Virus record (IMG/VR): IMGVR_UViG_3300047392_000092
Location: 1 to 25,465 of that record
Strand: one strand, 5' to 3'
DNA from: a virus
DNA: 25,465 bases
The notes beneath the pieces were generated by a model, which had not been told where the DNA came from, ran no database searches, and saw nothing but the letters and a program-made list of their open reading frames with translations. Below are positions 1 through 7,886 of this stretch, one piece after another. The stretch's first letter is position 1, and every line of letters begins with the position of its first letter. The translations under genes and the position numbers were made by a program.

Positions 1-717
1 ACTAATAGTCTGTTGTTGCTGGCGAATGTATTGTTCATTCTGTTGCATACTTGCTTGGATTCTTGCTACTTGAGCAGGATCCCTGGTTTGTGCTAACTGC
101 TGTTGGAAAGTAGTTTGATAGTTCTGTGTTTTCACAATCTCATCATACGCTTTACGCAACTTAGGTTGCACAGTAAATTCCATTGCTAAAGTCAAACCTT
201 CTTGCCTTGCTCGAACATCATTTAAGTATTCCTCAAATTCTGCTCGCTCAATTTTAAGTTGGCGTGCTTCTTCGTGTATTGCAGATCCTTGACCTAGAAT
301 TGCCGCGGCCTTCTTAGCATCAATAACTACTTCTTTACCATTCTTCATAAACTTGAATTTGGCGTTAGGGTTTGTTTCAGCAAACTCCACGAAGTCAATT
401 AGTTCTTCTGCTGTAGAATCATTACTTTCTTGGCTTACAGGTTCCTCATTAGAGTCCTGGGCGTCTGTTTCTTGATTGTCCGTTGCATATTCTTCTGTGT
501 CGCTAGGTTCAGCAACTTCAACACCTTCAGGTGTTACAGGGCTTGATTCTGCTGCCGCATCTTCTTGACCTGTTGCAGTTGGTTCAGTAGGTCTAATTTG
601 GTTACGCAATGTTTCTTGTTTCATTGCGGTCATTTTAGCCGCTATAGAGTCCAAACTCGGGACTGCACTTTGAGTAGTATCCGCCGCTACTGGGTTAGGA
701 CTATTCGTTGTTTCCAT
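1..717 (-). CDS. Probable head scaffold protein (partial, N-terminal 239 residues)
   Basis: The reading frame opens at an ATG at 717 and runs leftward without a stop to the window edge, giving 239 codons. The ATG follows an AAGGATAGAA ribosome-binding site and lies 45 nt after a CTAAATA motif. The first 40 residues are Ala/Thr-rich. Residues about 45-105 are strongly acidic (many Glu, Asp, Ser), and the remainder is predicted helical, Gln-, Arg- and Glu-rich (QQQLAQTRDPAQVARIQASM near the edge). Composition, and position two genes after the portal, fit a procapsid scaffolding protein, which normally precedes the major capsid gene. The capsid gene would lie beyond the left edge. The scaffold role is inferred from context and composition; no domain signature was recognised. 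Confidence 0.75.
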   Translation of the reverse strand, partial: METTNSPNPVAADTTQSAVPSLDSIAAKMTAMKQETLRNQIRPTEPTATGQEDAAAESSPVTPEGVEVAEPSDTEEYATDNQETDAQDSNEEPVSQESNDSTAEELIDFVEFAETNPNAKFKFMKNGKEVVIDAKKAAAILGQGSAIHEEARQLKIERAEFEEYLNDVRARQEGLTLAMEFTVQPKLRKAYDEIVKTQNYQTTFQQQLAQTRDPAQVARIQASMQQNEQYIRQQQQTIS

Positions 718-762
718 TTCTATCCTTAAATTGTATGAGGGCCTATTGGTTACCTCCACGTT

Positions 763-769
763 TATTTAG
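763..769 (-). promoter_or_regulatory. TAAATA late-type promoter motif for the scaffold gene
   Basis: On the minus strand this reads CTAAATA, in the gap between the 117-residue gene and the scaffold gene. The leader to the ATG at 717 is about 45 nt and contains GGAGG and then the AAGGA site actually used. The motif resembles the T4 late promoter TATAAATA; promoter activity is inferred. Confidence 0.55.
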
Positions 770-776
770 TATCGCT

Positions 777-1130
777 TTATGACTGGGTCGCAGTTTGATC
801 TGCTGTTTCCGTTCTCACTAATACATTCTTTTTATATACAGCACTTTTTAGCGAATTAATAAAGCCATCAATACCACTCAACTGATTAGCAAGTGCAATA
901 CGTTCTGCATTTGCTTCATCTGTATGTGTGCGTATGTTAGCCAACGCATCGTTCACTTCAAATTTAAAGTGATGTATAAACATAGCCAAGTCACGGTTTT
1001 TCATTAATGCTTCTGCTAAACTACCATATTGTTTAACAGCATCACGCTGACTTGGTGTTAACTTTTTAGGGTTACTTGTGTCTATGGTAAGACGCTTATT
1101 GTAAGCGTCTACCGCTTCTTCTGATATCAT
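777..1130 (-). CDS. Hypothetical protein, 117 aa, between portal and scaffold
   Basis: Starts at ATG 1130 after a clear AAAAAGGAAAAGCA ribosome-binding site, 20 nt after the portal stop. The protein is soluble, mostly helical by composition, and mixed in charge, with no transmembrane segment and no motif I recognise. Its place between portal and scaffold genes, in the same transcription unit as the portal, suggests a head assembly or minor head protein. That is a positional inference only. Confidence 0.8.
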   Translation of the reverse strand: MISEEAVDAYNKRLTIDTSNPKKLTPSQRDAVKQYGSLAEALMKNRDLAMFIHHFKFEVNDALANIRTHTDEANAERIALANQLSGIDGFINSLKSAVYKKNVLVRTETADQTATQS

Positions 1131-1149
1131 TGCTTTTCCTTTTTAAATT

Positions 1150-3432
1150 TTAACTGTAAACTTTTGGATCACCCATTGCCATGCTCATAAAGTCCAATTG
1201 CGACTCAGCATCTTGTCCTGCAACTTCTGCGGCAATTTGCTGTGCTTTAACTTCATTTAGCTTGGCAACACTCATGTCCTTCTGATCTGATGGACTTGGT
1301 TGTTTGTTTGCTTGTGCTTGTTTACCTGCTTCAATCATTGCAACAACTTCATCGTTAGTTGGCAAGTATGTATTGCAGTCTTTTACGCCCAACACATACA
1401 ATGTGTCTTCAAATGGCTTTTTAACTTTCTTGTAAATCTCTGGAGTAAGTGAGCCAGCAGTTGCCATGTTTTGAACCATAGCATACAATTCTGTTTGGCA
1501 CTTTTGAATAATTTGTAAGCGTCCTAGTGCGTTCTCTTCAGACTTCATGCCTAGTGCAAGTTCCAAGTGGATCTGCTTGCGATCACAGAAGTTCATATCG
1601 TCCCAGGCTAGGAAGTCTAAAAACTCTGCCTTCTTGTCCGGGTGGCTACCTTGTGCTAATTTCTTAACACCATAGTCATCACCATACTGAATCAATGTAC
1701 GCCATACTAACCACAATGCTTCACGCAAGCCTTCGGCTGCATTACGCACAGTATTGTCTTGAATAATTTGGTTAGGGCTTAGAGCCATTTGCAACTTAAC
1801 ACCACTATTACCTGGTGCCATTACTTCTGGATTGAATACATCGCTAGGAGTAGTCATACCAACCATGGCCATTGTATCTTGTTGAATACGTTGCATAGCC
1901 ACTTCTAAGAACTGTAAGTTGCCACTTGGAGGAGGCATTTGGTAAATGTCTTTTGCAGGATCAAACTTGCTGTCTAAGATAAAGATAGCACTTTCGCCAT
2001 CCTGCATCATCTCAAAGTCAACACGGTCTGGCTTGACACCAATACGAGGAGTTGCTGTTAGCAAGCCCAACTGGATTTCTGCACGAGCGGCTGATGTGTT
2101 GTATTCCTGCATTGGAATAACAGATTCAGCAATACTCATACCATAAAAGTTGCCAGGTAGTGGCTTTGGACACATGTTAGCAACAGGAATAAATTCTACT
2201 TCTCTAGCACTGATAATGTAGCTACCACTGTAAATTAATTCTACTAGTTCTAGTTCGCCATCGCCATCAATGTCATACTTGTTCCATACTGTGACAATAG
2301 ACACTTGTCTACTGTCTGGATCAGCACTTGCGGCCGAACTAACTGGAATACCCATAACTGGCACAGAGTCACGTGCATGGATAGCCAAGTTGTTTAATAC
2401 TGAACCTGCTTGATAAGCACCGTTCATGTTGTATTCAGCAAATTGACGGAAGTTGTCTAAGTCGCCAACAATACCAGGATATAGTTCTGTTGCTTCTTGA
2501 ATTGTCATTGGATCGTAGTAACCACAGAATGGCTGATCCTTCATTTCTGGAACTGTAGGATCACAAATCCAGTAGTGTTGTGCAATAGGGTGGAATTTAA
2601 CGTTAATGTTATAGCCAGTTAGTTTATACTTGGCCTTGTAAGTTGTGTTTCTACGAATACTGTCTTGAATAATGCTTTCTTGTTCGTCCAAGTTACCTTG
2701 TACAATAGCATCACCTTGTTCACCAAACGCCTGTGTTGCTTCGTCACCTTCAACAAAGTCCATCATAAACTTTTGTGCAACACCTTTGGCATATTCTGTT
2801 TTTTGCTCGCCTAATAGTTGTGTTGCTTCTTCCATGACTTTCATCATGTCTACATTTTCTCTACGCTTGCTTTGGCGTAATGCTGTAAGTCCTGCTTCAG
2901 CGGCTTGCTGTTCAAACGCACGAAGTTGATCACTTGTGCCCGATGTTTCAACATAGCGAGTAATTTGTTCACGCACAGGTTTGATCATCATCATACCGTT
3001 TTTGTGCATTGCGGCATCCATAACCCAACGCTCTAAAATAAAGTGTGGATCATTCATTTGGTTAACAACTTTGCTGACCATTTGTGTTGCTTGTCTAGCC
3101 GCTACTTCATCTTCTTCACCGTCTGCCACAAAGTCAAAGTTAATTTCACCATTGGGAATAAGACCTTTAGTAATAACTGCTGTAGCATAATCAACAACTG
3201 GTTTTACACTAGGGTGAATGTAGTCAATGCCGTTTACAGGAGCAGTTGAATCTGTAACTGCTAAACACAAATAGTGATAATCTGACGCACGGTTAACTGC
3301 GTTCTTTGTGCCCAGATAACGCAAATAAGACGCCATTTTGACATCCATTTGGTTTTTCATGCGGACAAAAGTAGCATTTATCTTCTTGTTCTGATTGATG
3401 TCCTGCACGGGTATATTTTTAATATCCAACAT
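1150..3432 (-). CDS. Portal protein (head-tail connector), podovirus/P22-size
   Basis: A 760-residue protein lying two genes after the large terminase and followed by a probable scaffold gene, the standard place for the portal. Its length is close to the large portals of P22-like phages (about 725 aa) and well above most siphovirus portals. In family terms it would form the dodecameric ring at one capsid vertex through which DNA is packaged and ejected. The N-terminal third has long acidic and Gln-rich helical stretches (about residues 160-260). The C-terminal part is Gln/Ala-rich and helical, as in barrel-type portal ends. The start at ATG 3432 has an AAAGGAAA site about 10 nt upstream, and a CTAAATA motif lies 27 nt before it. 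Assignment rests on size, composition and synteny. Confidence 0.85.
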   Translation of the reverse strand: MLDIKNIPVQDINQNKKINATFVRMKNQMDVKMASYLRYLGTKNAVNRASDYHYLCLAVTDSTAPVNGIDYIHPSVKPVVDYATAVITKGLIPNGEINFDFVADGEEDEVAARQATQMVSKVVNQMNDPHFILERWVMDAAMHKNGMMMIKPVREQITRYVETSGTSDQLRAFEQQAAEAGLTALRQSKRRENVDMMKVMEEATQLLGEQKTEYAKGVAQKFMMDFVEGDEATQAFGEQGDAIVQGNLDEQESIIQDSIRRNTTYKAKYKLTGYNINVKFHPIAQHYWICDPTVPEMKDQPFCGYYDPMTIQEATELYPGIVGDLDNFRQFAEYNMNGAYQAGSVLNNLAIHARDSVPVMGIPVSSAASADPDSRQVSIVTVWNKYDIDGDGELELVELIYSGSYIISAREVEFIPVANMCPKPLPGNFYGMSIAESVIPMQEYNTSAARAEIQLGLLTATPRIGVKPDRVDFEMMQDGESAIFILDSKFDPAKDIYQMPPPSGNLQFLEVAMQRIQQDTMAMVGMTTPSDVFNPEVMAPGNSGVKLQMALSPNQIIQDNTVRNAAEGLREALWLVWRTLIQYGDDYGVKKLAQGSHPDKKAEFLDFLAWDDMNFCDRKQIHLELALGMKSEENALGRLQIIQKCQTELYAMVQNMATAGSLTPEIYKKVKKPFEDTLYVLGVKDCNTYLPTNDEVVAMIEAGKQAQANKQPSPSDQKDMSVAKLNEVKAQQIAAEVAGQDAESQLDFMSMAMGDPKVYS

Positions 3433-3459
3433 GAGTTTGGGTTTCCTTTACTGATATCT

Positions 3460-3466
3460 TATTTAG
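3460..3466 (-). promoter_or_regulatory. TAAATA late-type promoter motif for portal
   Basis: Minus-strand CTAAATA directly after the stop of the 90-residue gene and 27 nt before the portal ATG, with the AAAGGAAA ribosome site between. It would start a portal/117-aa transcription unit. Confidence 0.55.
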
Positions 3467-3468
3467 CA

Positions 3469-3741
3469 TCAATAATATTCACCTGGTAAAATGATACGCG
3501 GCTGGTGTTTCTTTGCTTTTGCTTGTTCTTCTTGCTGTCGAGACACATATTCTTGTGCTACTTTTAGATCACATGCATGGCAGTAATACGGGCCATCTTC
3601 TTCTTCAAGTTCGTAAATTGTGTGAGGAACCTGTGCTGTAATCATGGTATCCTCAAACACTTTTGCATGTTTTTCACACAATATAGCAGGAGCACGTTCG
3701 CCCACTGCTGTTAAGTATTTTCCATTTTTTTCGTGTGTCAT
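3469..3741 (-). CDS. Small protein with possible zinc-binding site, 90 aa
   Basis: Starts at ATG 3741, two bases after the large terminase stop, with AAGGATAAAC as ribosome site (it overlaps the end of the terminase gene). It contains two Cys/His pairs: C22-E-K-H25 in LCEKH, and C54-H55-A-C57 in YYCHAC, spaced about 30 residues apart. This is the layout of a small zinc ribbon or knuckle. The middle is acidic (YELEEEDG) and the C-terminus is Gln/Lys-rich. No named family recognised. Location between terminase and portal suggests a packaging or portal-assembly accessory, but nothing proves it. Confidence 0.85.
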   Translation of the reverse strand: MTHEKNGKYLTAVGERAPAILCEKHAKVFEDTMITAQVPHTIYELEEEDGPYYCHACDLKVAQEYVSRQQEEQAKAKKHQPRIILPGEYY

Positions 3742-3743
3742 GT

Positions 3744-5360
3744 TTATCCTTGTGGGTTATAACTTTTCTTCCAAGCAGGCAAGTTAGTCTCGTCTCTTGG
3801 TTTGTAATACTTGTCGCGAGCCGCTGCCATACGCTGTTGTGGACTGCGGTTATCCCAGGGTTCAGCAATGTTTTGCAAGCAAGCCAATAACGCATAACGA
3901 GCAGAGTCAATTGTGTCATCTGGGTCACTAAAGCGTCCACGCTCATCAACATAGTAGTTTTGTGCATCACTTAAAAACTGTGTGCAGTTTTCATTAACCA
4001 TTAAACTACCAATCTCTAGCATTTGACGCATTTGGTTAATGCCGTAACTCTTATGATTAGTTATGCGTCCTTCGCTATCTGGAGGATTCATAATGGGCTT
4101 GTGATACACATTAAGTTCATAACTTTCAAACAGTTCTCTAATACTACTGCTACTCATAGTGTATCGGCCAGGAGTAGATGCATCAGCAGGTAGCACAATA
4201 GGAGTGCCAAACACTTCAGGACGAAGTAAGTGATTAATATACTGGCTTGGCACAGCTTCTTCAATGCCTTGCACACAGATTTGTTTATGTAGATACGCAA
4301 CACGCTCGTAAGGCTCCCAATACATTAAAGTAATAACAGTTTGGTCATTAACAAGGCCCAAGTCAAGTGCAATAACACGCTGTATGTTTGGTATGCGTGT
4401 AAAATCAATTTGTCCTGTAGTATAAGTTGGCCATTCACGCAATTGGAACACAGCACCCTTACCCATAACAGGCTTACCAGCAATACGAGCTTCACGCTCA
4501 TGTGGCAAGTAATCTCGTTCAAGTTGTCGTCTTGTTTCTTTTAACAAGAATGGCTGACCCCATGGGTCGTATTCAGGCACATCATCCCACGACACACGAA
4601 TGTATTCATATCCTTCTTCTTTGTTCCAAAACTTGCTTACAAGTCCGTTCAAGCCTTTTAAGGGCGTAAACGAACACAGTACTTTACCTTGTGTGGTAGC
4701 AGTTCGCGTAACAATTTCAGAGAAAAAGTCATCTGGTGGTTGCTCATCAAATACAGCCAGATTTAATTTAAAACCTTGTAGTTGTCTAACCTCTTGCGTG
4801 TAGTTTGCAAAGAGGAGATAACTGTTAGCACCCGAGACATGCTTAATTTCAACACCAATACAGTTAGCCCCATCATTCCGCATAGTATCAACAACAATAC
4901 AATCACGAGGTATAGCACCTGTGCCCAAGTTTTCCGTAATTTTAACATCTTGTGTGCCAATAAGTTCATTTTGTAATACAAGTGCAACCTGGCTCCAGCC
5001 CTCACCTGCTACCATGCAAGTAATAGGCTTGTTAAAACGATAACCAGTCCACCAGTCAGGATATAAGCCAGTCAAGTGGTAAGCAGTTTCATAACAAGTG
5101 CTAACAGTTTTACCAATACGGTTTGCGGCTAGGATACCACGACGCTCGCTATTGCCTGTTTTGAAGAATGTTAATTGATGTTCAAAAGGTCTAAAGTATT
5201 TTAATTGGTTATACTTCATCTCATCTGCAACATCAATTACCAAGTCTTGCAACTGCAATTGCATGTTGGTAGGCATTTGAGCAAAAGTTTCAGGTGCTAC
5301 ATTATTCTTGTCTAAAGTATAACGCAAGGCACGAGCCATTAAAGTTTCTGTGCCCAGCAT
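3744..5360 (-). CDS. terL: Terminase large subunit (packaging ATPase/nuclease)
   Basis: A 538-residue DNA-packaging motor protein. The N-terminal ATPase has a Walker A-type loop at residues 78-85 (AANRIGKT), Walker B with the catalytic Glu at 201-206 (LAVFDE), and a coupling motif at 229-236 (CSFTPLKG). The C-terminal RNase H-like nuclease begins at ALDLG (331-335), with D333 as the probable first metal ligand. Further acidic candidates are in LPADAS and in SDPDDTIDSARYAL near the C-terminus, so both activities look intact. It would cut concatemeric DNA and pump it through the portal. The ATG at 5360 comes one base after the stop of the preceding 54-aa gene and has no clear ribosome site, suggesting coupled translation. 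A second ATG eight codons in is an alternative start. Confidence 0.97.
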   Translation of the reverse strand: MLGTETLMARALRYTLDKNNVAPETFAQMPTNMQLQLQDLVIDVADEMKYNQLKYFRPFEHQLTFFKTGNSERRGILAANRIGKTVSTCYETAYHLTGLYPDWWTGYRFNKPITCMVAGEGWSQVALVLQNELIGTQDVKITENLGTGAIPRDCIVVDTMRNDGANCIGVEIKHVSGANSYLLFANYTQEVRQLQGFKLNLAVFDEQPPDDFFSEIVTRTATTQGKVLCSFTPLKGLNGLVSKFWNKEEGYEYIRVSWDDVPEYDPWGQPFLLKETRRQLERDYLPHEREARIAGKPVMGKGAVFQLREWPTYTTGQIDFTRIPNIQRVIALDLGLVNDQTVITLMYWEPYERVAYLHKQICVQGIEEAVPSQYINHLLRPEVFGTPIVLPADASTPGRYTMSSSSIRELFESYELNVYHKPIMNPPDSEGRITNHKSYGINQMRQMLEIGSLMVNENCTQFLSDAQNYYVDERGRFSDPDDTIDSARYALLACLQNIAEPWDNRSPQQRMAAARDKYYKPRDETNLPAWKKSYNPQG

Positions 5361-5361
5361 A

Positions 5362-5526
5362 TTATCGTTGGAATGAGATTAGTGTAGCAATAAAGTGTTC
5401 TAAGTCAATCTCATCTAATGGAAACTGGAACACATGCTCGCCATCAGTTAGTCGGACTAGCAGTTCATCACCTACCCATGCGGCATCAATGTCAATGGCA
5501 ATGTCTTTATTCTTTACCAGGTTCAT
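5362..5526 (-). CDS. Hypothetical protein, 54 aa, just upstream of terL
   Basis: A short frame from ATG 5526, with GGAG 7 nt upstream, to TAA at 5362-5364. It overlaps the preceding gene by 20 nt and ends one base before the terL ATG, so it is translationally packed on both sides. The product begins MNLVKNKDIAIDID and continues with a pattern of short strands (ELLVRLTDG, HVFQFPLDEI) ending in a helix. The strand-turn LTDG followed by a short acidic segment is reminiscent of DUF2442-like proteins, but this resemblance is weak. Given its place it may assist terminase; function unknown. Confidence 0.75.
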   Translation of the reverse strand: MNLVKNKDIAIDIDAAWVGDELLVRLTDGEHVFQFPLDEIDLEHFIATLISFQR

Positions 5527-5830
5527 CTACAGTCTCCATAGGATACATTTGAGAGATAACACTTATATGCCACAATGCTTCGCTTAACTTGGCAATTTCA
5601 TCTGCAGAGCAGTTCCATGTATCTGGATCACTTAAATCAGTTGGCTTGCGTGTTAATATTGCTTGTAATCGTTCAGCAATTAATCGTTGGATATGCTCAG
5701 TTTGACCAGGGAATCTAGTCTTAAAAGATTCCCTGTGTGCGGCATTTACCTTTTGCAAGATAAGCGTATCGCGAGTCATACGCTCTTGCTGTGCTTGATG
5801 TATCATACCATCACGAACTTGCTTGGTCAT
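5507..5830 (-). CDS. Hypothetical helical protein, 107 aa, packaging gene block
   Basis: Starts at ATG 5830, overlapping the TAA of the 259-aa gene by one base (TAATG), so translation is likely coupled. The protein is mostly helical, with basic/Gln-rich residues in the first half (HQAQQERMTRDTLILQ) and a more acidic end. It lies two genes upstream of terL, where small terminase subunits are often found, and its size is on the small side for that role. No helix-turn-helix could be assigned by eye. A small-terminase function is possible but competes with the gene at 8034-8384. Confidence 0.8.
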   Translation of the reverse strand: MTKQVRDGMIHQAQQERMTRDTLILQKVNAAHRESFKTRFPGQTEHIQRLIAERLQAILTRKPTDLSDPDTWNCSADEIAKLSEALWHISVISQMYPMETVDEPGKE

Positions 5831-6609
5831 TATTCAAGATCCCAAGGGTTTGAAGCAACTGATTCATTTAGACTCACAAATTCACGATCAATCCATGTGT
5901 CCCAATGGTTACTTTTGTTAACACGGAATGTTTGCATCAATGCACGTAGTTTGCGTCCTTGTGGAGTCATACTACCATCTTCACGCACAATTGTTTGTTC
6001 ACCAGTGCGTGGATCAACCCATTTAATAATTTCAGGGCGTTCACGACCATACTTGTCTAGTTTAACACCATGTGGGCGTTGATCAACAGGTCCTACAATC
6101 TCATACGAAATTTGTCCTGTTTTGTATTTGCGGAAGTATACTGACACTTTCTTGTCTTGCATACGACTTTCAAAGTCAGGGTGTGGAATACTGTTGCTTA
6201 CAAAGATGTTTTGTAATTGATTAGCATCAGGCAATTTAGGATCTTTAGCAGGCACTGGTTTCAAGTCTTCAACTGGGATTAGTTCAGTGCGATCAATGTA
6301 AGGGTTATCGCCGCCTACAAATTTAGGATCTACTTGTTCACCATTTAGCACATCCATTGCTACTTGGTACTTTAACTTATTGGCACGACCTTTTAAGTTT
6401 AAGACAATCCCCGTTTCATCAAATACAAATCTCTCGAGTTCTTTGGCAGTGGGAAAGTCGGTCATTAGACCGTCCATGTCATATTCGCCTGCGTTGCTAC
6501 CAATAGGTGCCGCTGGCTTTACTGCTACTTCTGGTTTTGTTTTTTTAATCTTTGCGGGAGCGGCTTCTGCTGAAGTGTCCCATGGGTTTTCTGGGTTGGT
6601 TGGTTGCAT
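5830..6609 (-). CDS. Hypothetical protein, 259 aa, packaging/head block
   Basis: Starts at ATG 6609 behind AAGGAAAATGAA. The first about 45 residues are Pro/Ala/Lys-rich and probably disordered (NPENPWDTSAEAAPAKIKK). A folded middle follows (GLMTDFPTAKELERFVFDETGIVLNL, which resembles a small alpha/beta unit). The C-terminus repeats the N-terminal-type tag: NPWDTS occurs near the start and NPWDLE is the very end. First gene of the unit that also encodes terL and the 90-aa protein. Not recognised as a known family; a head or packaging accessory is inferred from position. Confidence 0.85.
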   Translation of the reverse strand: MQPTNPENPWDTSAEAAPAKIKKTKPEVAVKPAAPIGSNAGEYDMDGLMTDFPTAKELERFVFDETGIVLNLKGRANKLKYQVAMDVLNGEQVDPKFVGGDNPYIDRTELIPVEDLKPVPAKDPKLPDANQLQNIFVSNSIPHPDFESRMQDKKVSVYFRKYKTGQISYEIVGPVDQRPHGVKLDKYGRERPEIIKWVDPRTGEQTIVREDGSMTPQGRKLRALMQTFRVNKSNHWDTWIDREFVSLNESVASNPWDLE

Positions 6610-6632
6610 TTCATTTTCCTTATCTGTGCAAT

Positions 6633-6657
6633 ACTTGGGGAAGTCTTTTCCCCAAGT
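6633..6657 (-). repeat. Perfect 10-bp stem-loop at the predicted 5' end of the terL operon mRNA
   Basis: ACTTGGGGAA at 6633-6642 pairs with TTCCCCAAGT at 6648-6657 around a 5-base loop. Read leftward it begins one base after the TAAATA motif at 6659-6664, so a start 6 nt after the motif would put a GGGGAA/TTCCCC hairpin at the extreme 5' end of the transcript. There is no T-run after it in the leftward direction, so it is a poor terminator for the gene block. Rightward it is followed by TTTATTT and could stop antisense transcription. Confidence 0.6.
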
Positions 6658-6658
6658 T

Positions 6659-6665
6659 TATTTAG
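6659..6665 (-). promoter_or_regulatory. TAAATA late-type promoter motif for the 259-aa to terL unit
   Basis: Minus-strand CTAAATA overlapping the TAA stop of the 205-aa gene, 49 nt before the ATG at 6609. It is immediately followed by the stem-loop at 6633-6657. Confidence 0.55.
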
Positions 6666-7279
6666 CGAAGTCTAGTGCGTGTGTTTGGACGCATTGTTCG
6701 CTGTGCTGATCTAACGCCAGGAGCATTAGGAGGAGCAAAGCGATTAACAGGTGGAGCAATAGTGCCTGTGCCCATACCACCCATTAACTGCTGTGTGTTA
6801 GGGTTACCACTTAAATCACGCCCATATATGCCACCACCTGCTGGCATACCAAAGCCAATGCTTACATTAGGATTGGTTCGTGTTGCTTGTGTCGGGACAT
6901 AGTTTTGTTGTGTTGGTTGTTGGTTAGGGAATATTTGTTGTGCCACACCACCTACTTGTCCTAGTGCATTACCAACTTGAGGTAAACCAAATTGATTTAA
7001 CATCTGTCCGCCTGTGCCTAAAGCACCACCTACTAAGTTGCCAATACCGCCCATGCTTTTACCACCGCCCATACCATCTGTTGGTAATGGACTTGGAGCA
7101 GGTTGGTTGCCTTGAATGCTAATAGAATCGCCAGTGTATTCTTGTGGGGGCGGCATACCAAAACCAATGCTTACATTGGGATTGTCGCGTGTTGCCTGTG
7201 TTGGCACATAATTTTGTTGTGTAGGGCCTGCAGGACCAAACAAGCCTGCATCACCTATCCCGCTTGATACTGCACCCAT
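6662..7279 (-). CDS. Gly/Gln/Pro-rich protein with internal duplication, 205 aa
   Basis: Starts at ATG 7279, two bases after the stop of the preceding gene, with only a weak AAGAAG site. The protein is low in complexity: Gly-, Pro-, Gln- and Asn-rich with a basic, Arg-rich C-terminus (TMRPNTRTRLR). A unit of about 25 residues is duplicated almost exactly at residues 19-43 and 122-146 (QNYVPTQATR followed by NPNVSIGFGMP). The linker between has hydrophobic Gly-rich stretches (GGIGNLVGGALGTGG). The TR-x-NP core is shared with the neighbouring protein at 7563-7886. It may be a minor virion or assembly protein; no family recognised. Confidence 0.85.
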   Translation of the reverse strand: MGAVSSGIGDAGLFGPAGPTQQNYVPTQATRDNPNVSIGFGMPPPQEYTGDSISIQGNQPAPSPLPTDGMGGGKSMGGIGNLVGGALGTGGQMLNQFGLPQVGNALGQVGGVAQQIFPNQQPTQQNYVPTQATRTNPNVSIGFGMPAGGGIYGRDLSGNPNTQQLMGGMGTGTIAPPVNRFAPPNAPGVRSAQRTMRPNTRTRLR

Positions 7280-7281
7280 GA

Positions 7282-7563
7282 TTACTTCTTATACTTCTTA
7301 GGCAACTTGCTTCCGTTAGCAGTTGAATTAGTTTTAGGACCTGTGTTGCTGTGTAAGCCTTCAAGTGCTGGATTAGTAACACCTGCTTGACCACGACCAC
7401 GCATTTCTAATGCACTAGTGACCATGTTAGCCAATGTTGCTTTTTCACTTGAACTTGTGCTCTTAGCGTCCATAAAAGCGTTACGCTTTGTCATGCTACC
7501 TGCGTTACCTGTTGTAGGACCACGCTTTTGATTGATAGGCTTTGAGTTAGGATTAGTGCTCAT
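7282..7563 (-). CDS. Small basic Ser/Thr/Asn-rich protein, 93 aa, with RGPT motif
   Basis: Starts at ATG 7563, overlapping the stop of the upstream gene by one base (TAATG), with AAAGGAAACC upstream. It is basic (about 15 Lys/Arg, ending KLPKKYKK) and low in complexity, with a short helix around KATLANMVTSALEMRGRG. It contains QKRGPTTGN, a relative of the GRGPT-x-G motif found twice in the next gene. Probably disordered in part; function unknown. Confidence 0.85.
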   Translation of the reverse strand: MSTNPNSKPINQKRGPTTGNAGSMTKRNAFMDAKSTSSSEKATLANMVTSALEMRGRGQAGVTNPALEGLHSNTGPKTNSTANGSKLPKKYKK

Positions 7564-7886
7564 TATAGTTGGTTTCCTTTTGTTGGGCCACGGCCTACAT
7601 TGATTTTATCAGTGTTGCCGAATTTGGGCATGGATTTTGTTGCACCATCACCAACTGCTTGACGTTGTTGTGGATTATGGCAACCCATTGTAATTTCTTT
7701 AGCACGGTTTGGAACTGCTGTGCCGCCACCAGTTGGGCCACGACCTTTGTTGATCAATGCATCTGGGTTTGTTCGAGTGTGCTGATTGCCACTGTACTTT
7801 GTTGATGCCTTGTCAAAGCCTGGGCTTGAAGTGCCTGTCGCGGCATTATAACCAGACACGGCTTTTTGACTATGAGATTCTTTCAT
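7563..7886 (-). CDS. Small GRGPT-repeat protein, 107 aa
   Basis: Starts at ATG 7886 in an ATGA overlap with the 48-aa gene before it, behind a GGAAAATCAAA leader. The protein carries two copies of a GRGPT-x-G unit (INKGRGPTGGG and INVGRGPTKGN), each preceded by a short Asn/Asp segment. It also has TRTNPDALI, which matches TRTNPNVSI in the 205-aa protein. A Cys-His pair (MGCHNPQQRQ) lies between. Gly-, Asn- and Lys-rich, no hydrophobic core visible. Unknown function; probably a DNA- or capsid-associated flexible protein, by inference only. Confidence 0.85.
   Translation of the reverse strand: MKESHSQKAVSGYNAATGTSSPGFDKASTKYSGNQHTRTNPDALINKGRGPTGGGTAVPNRAKEITMGCHNPQQRQAVGDGATKSMPKFGNTDKINVGRGPTKGNQL

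Noticed and set aside
3674-3970. Minus-strand frame (98 aa) overlapping the end of terL
   Set aside because: Out of frame inside terL and the 90-aa gene, with no recognisable composition or ribosome site.
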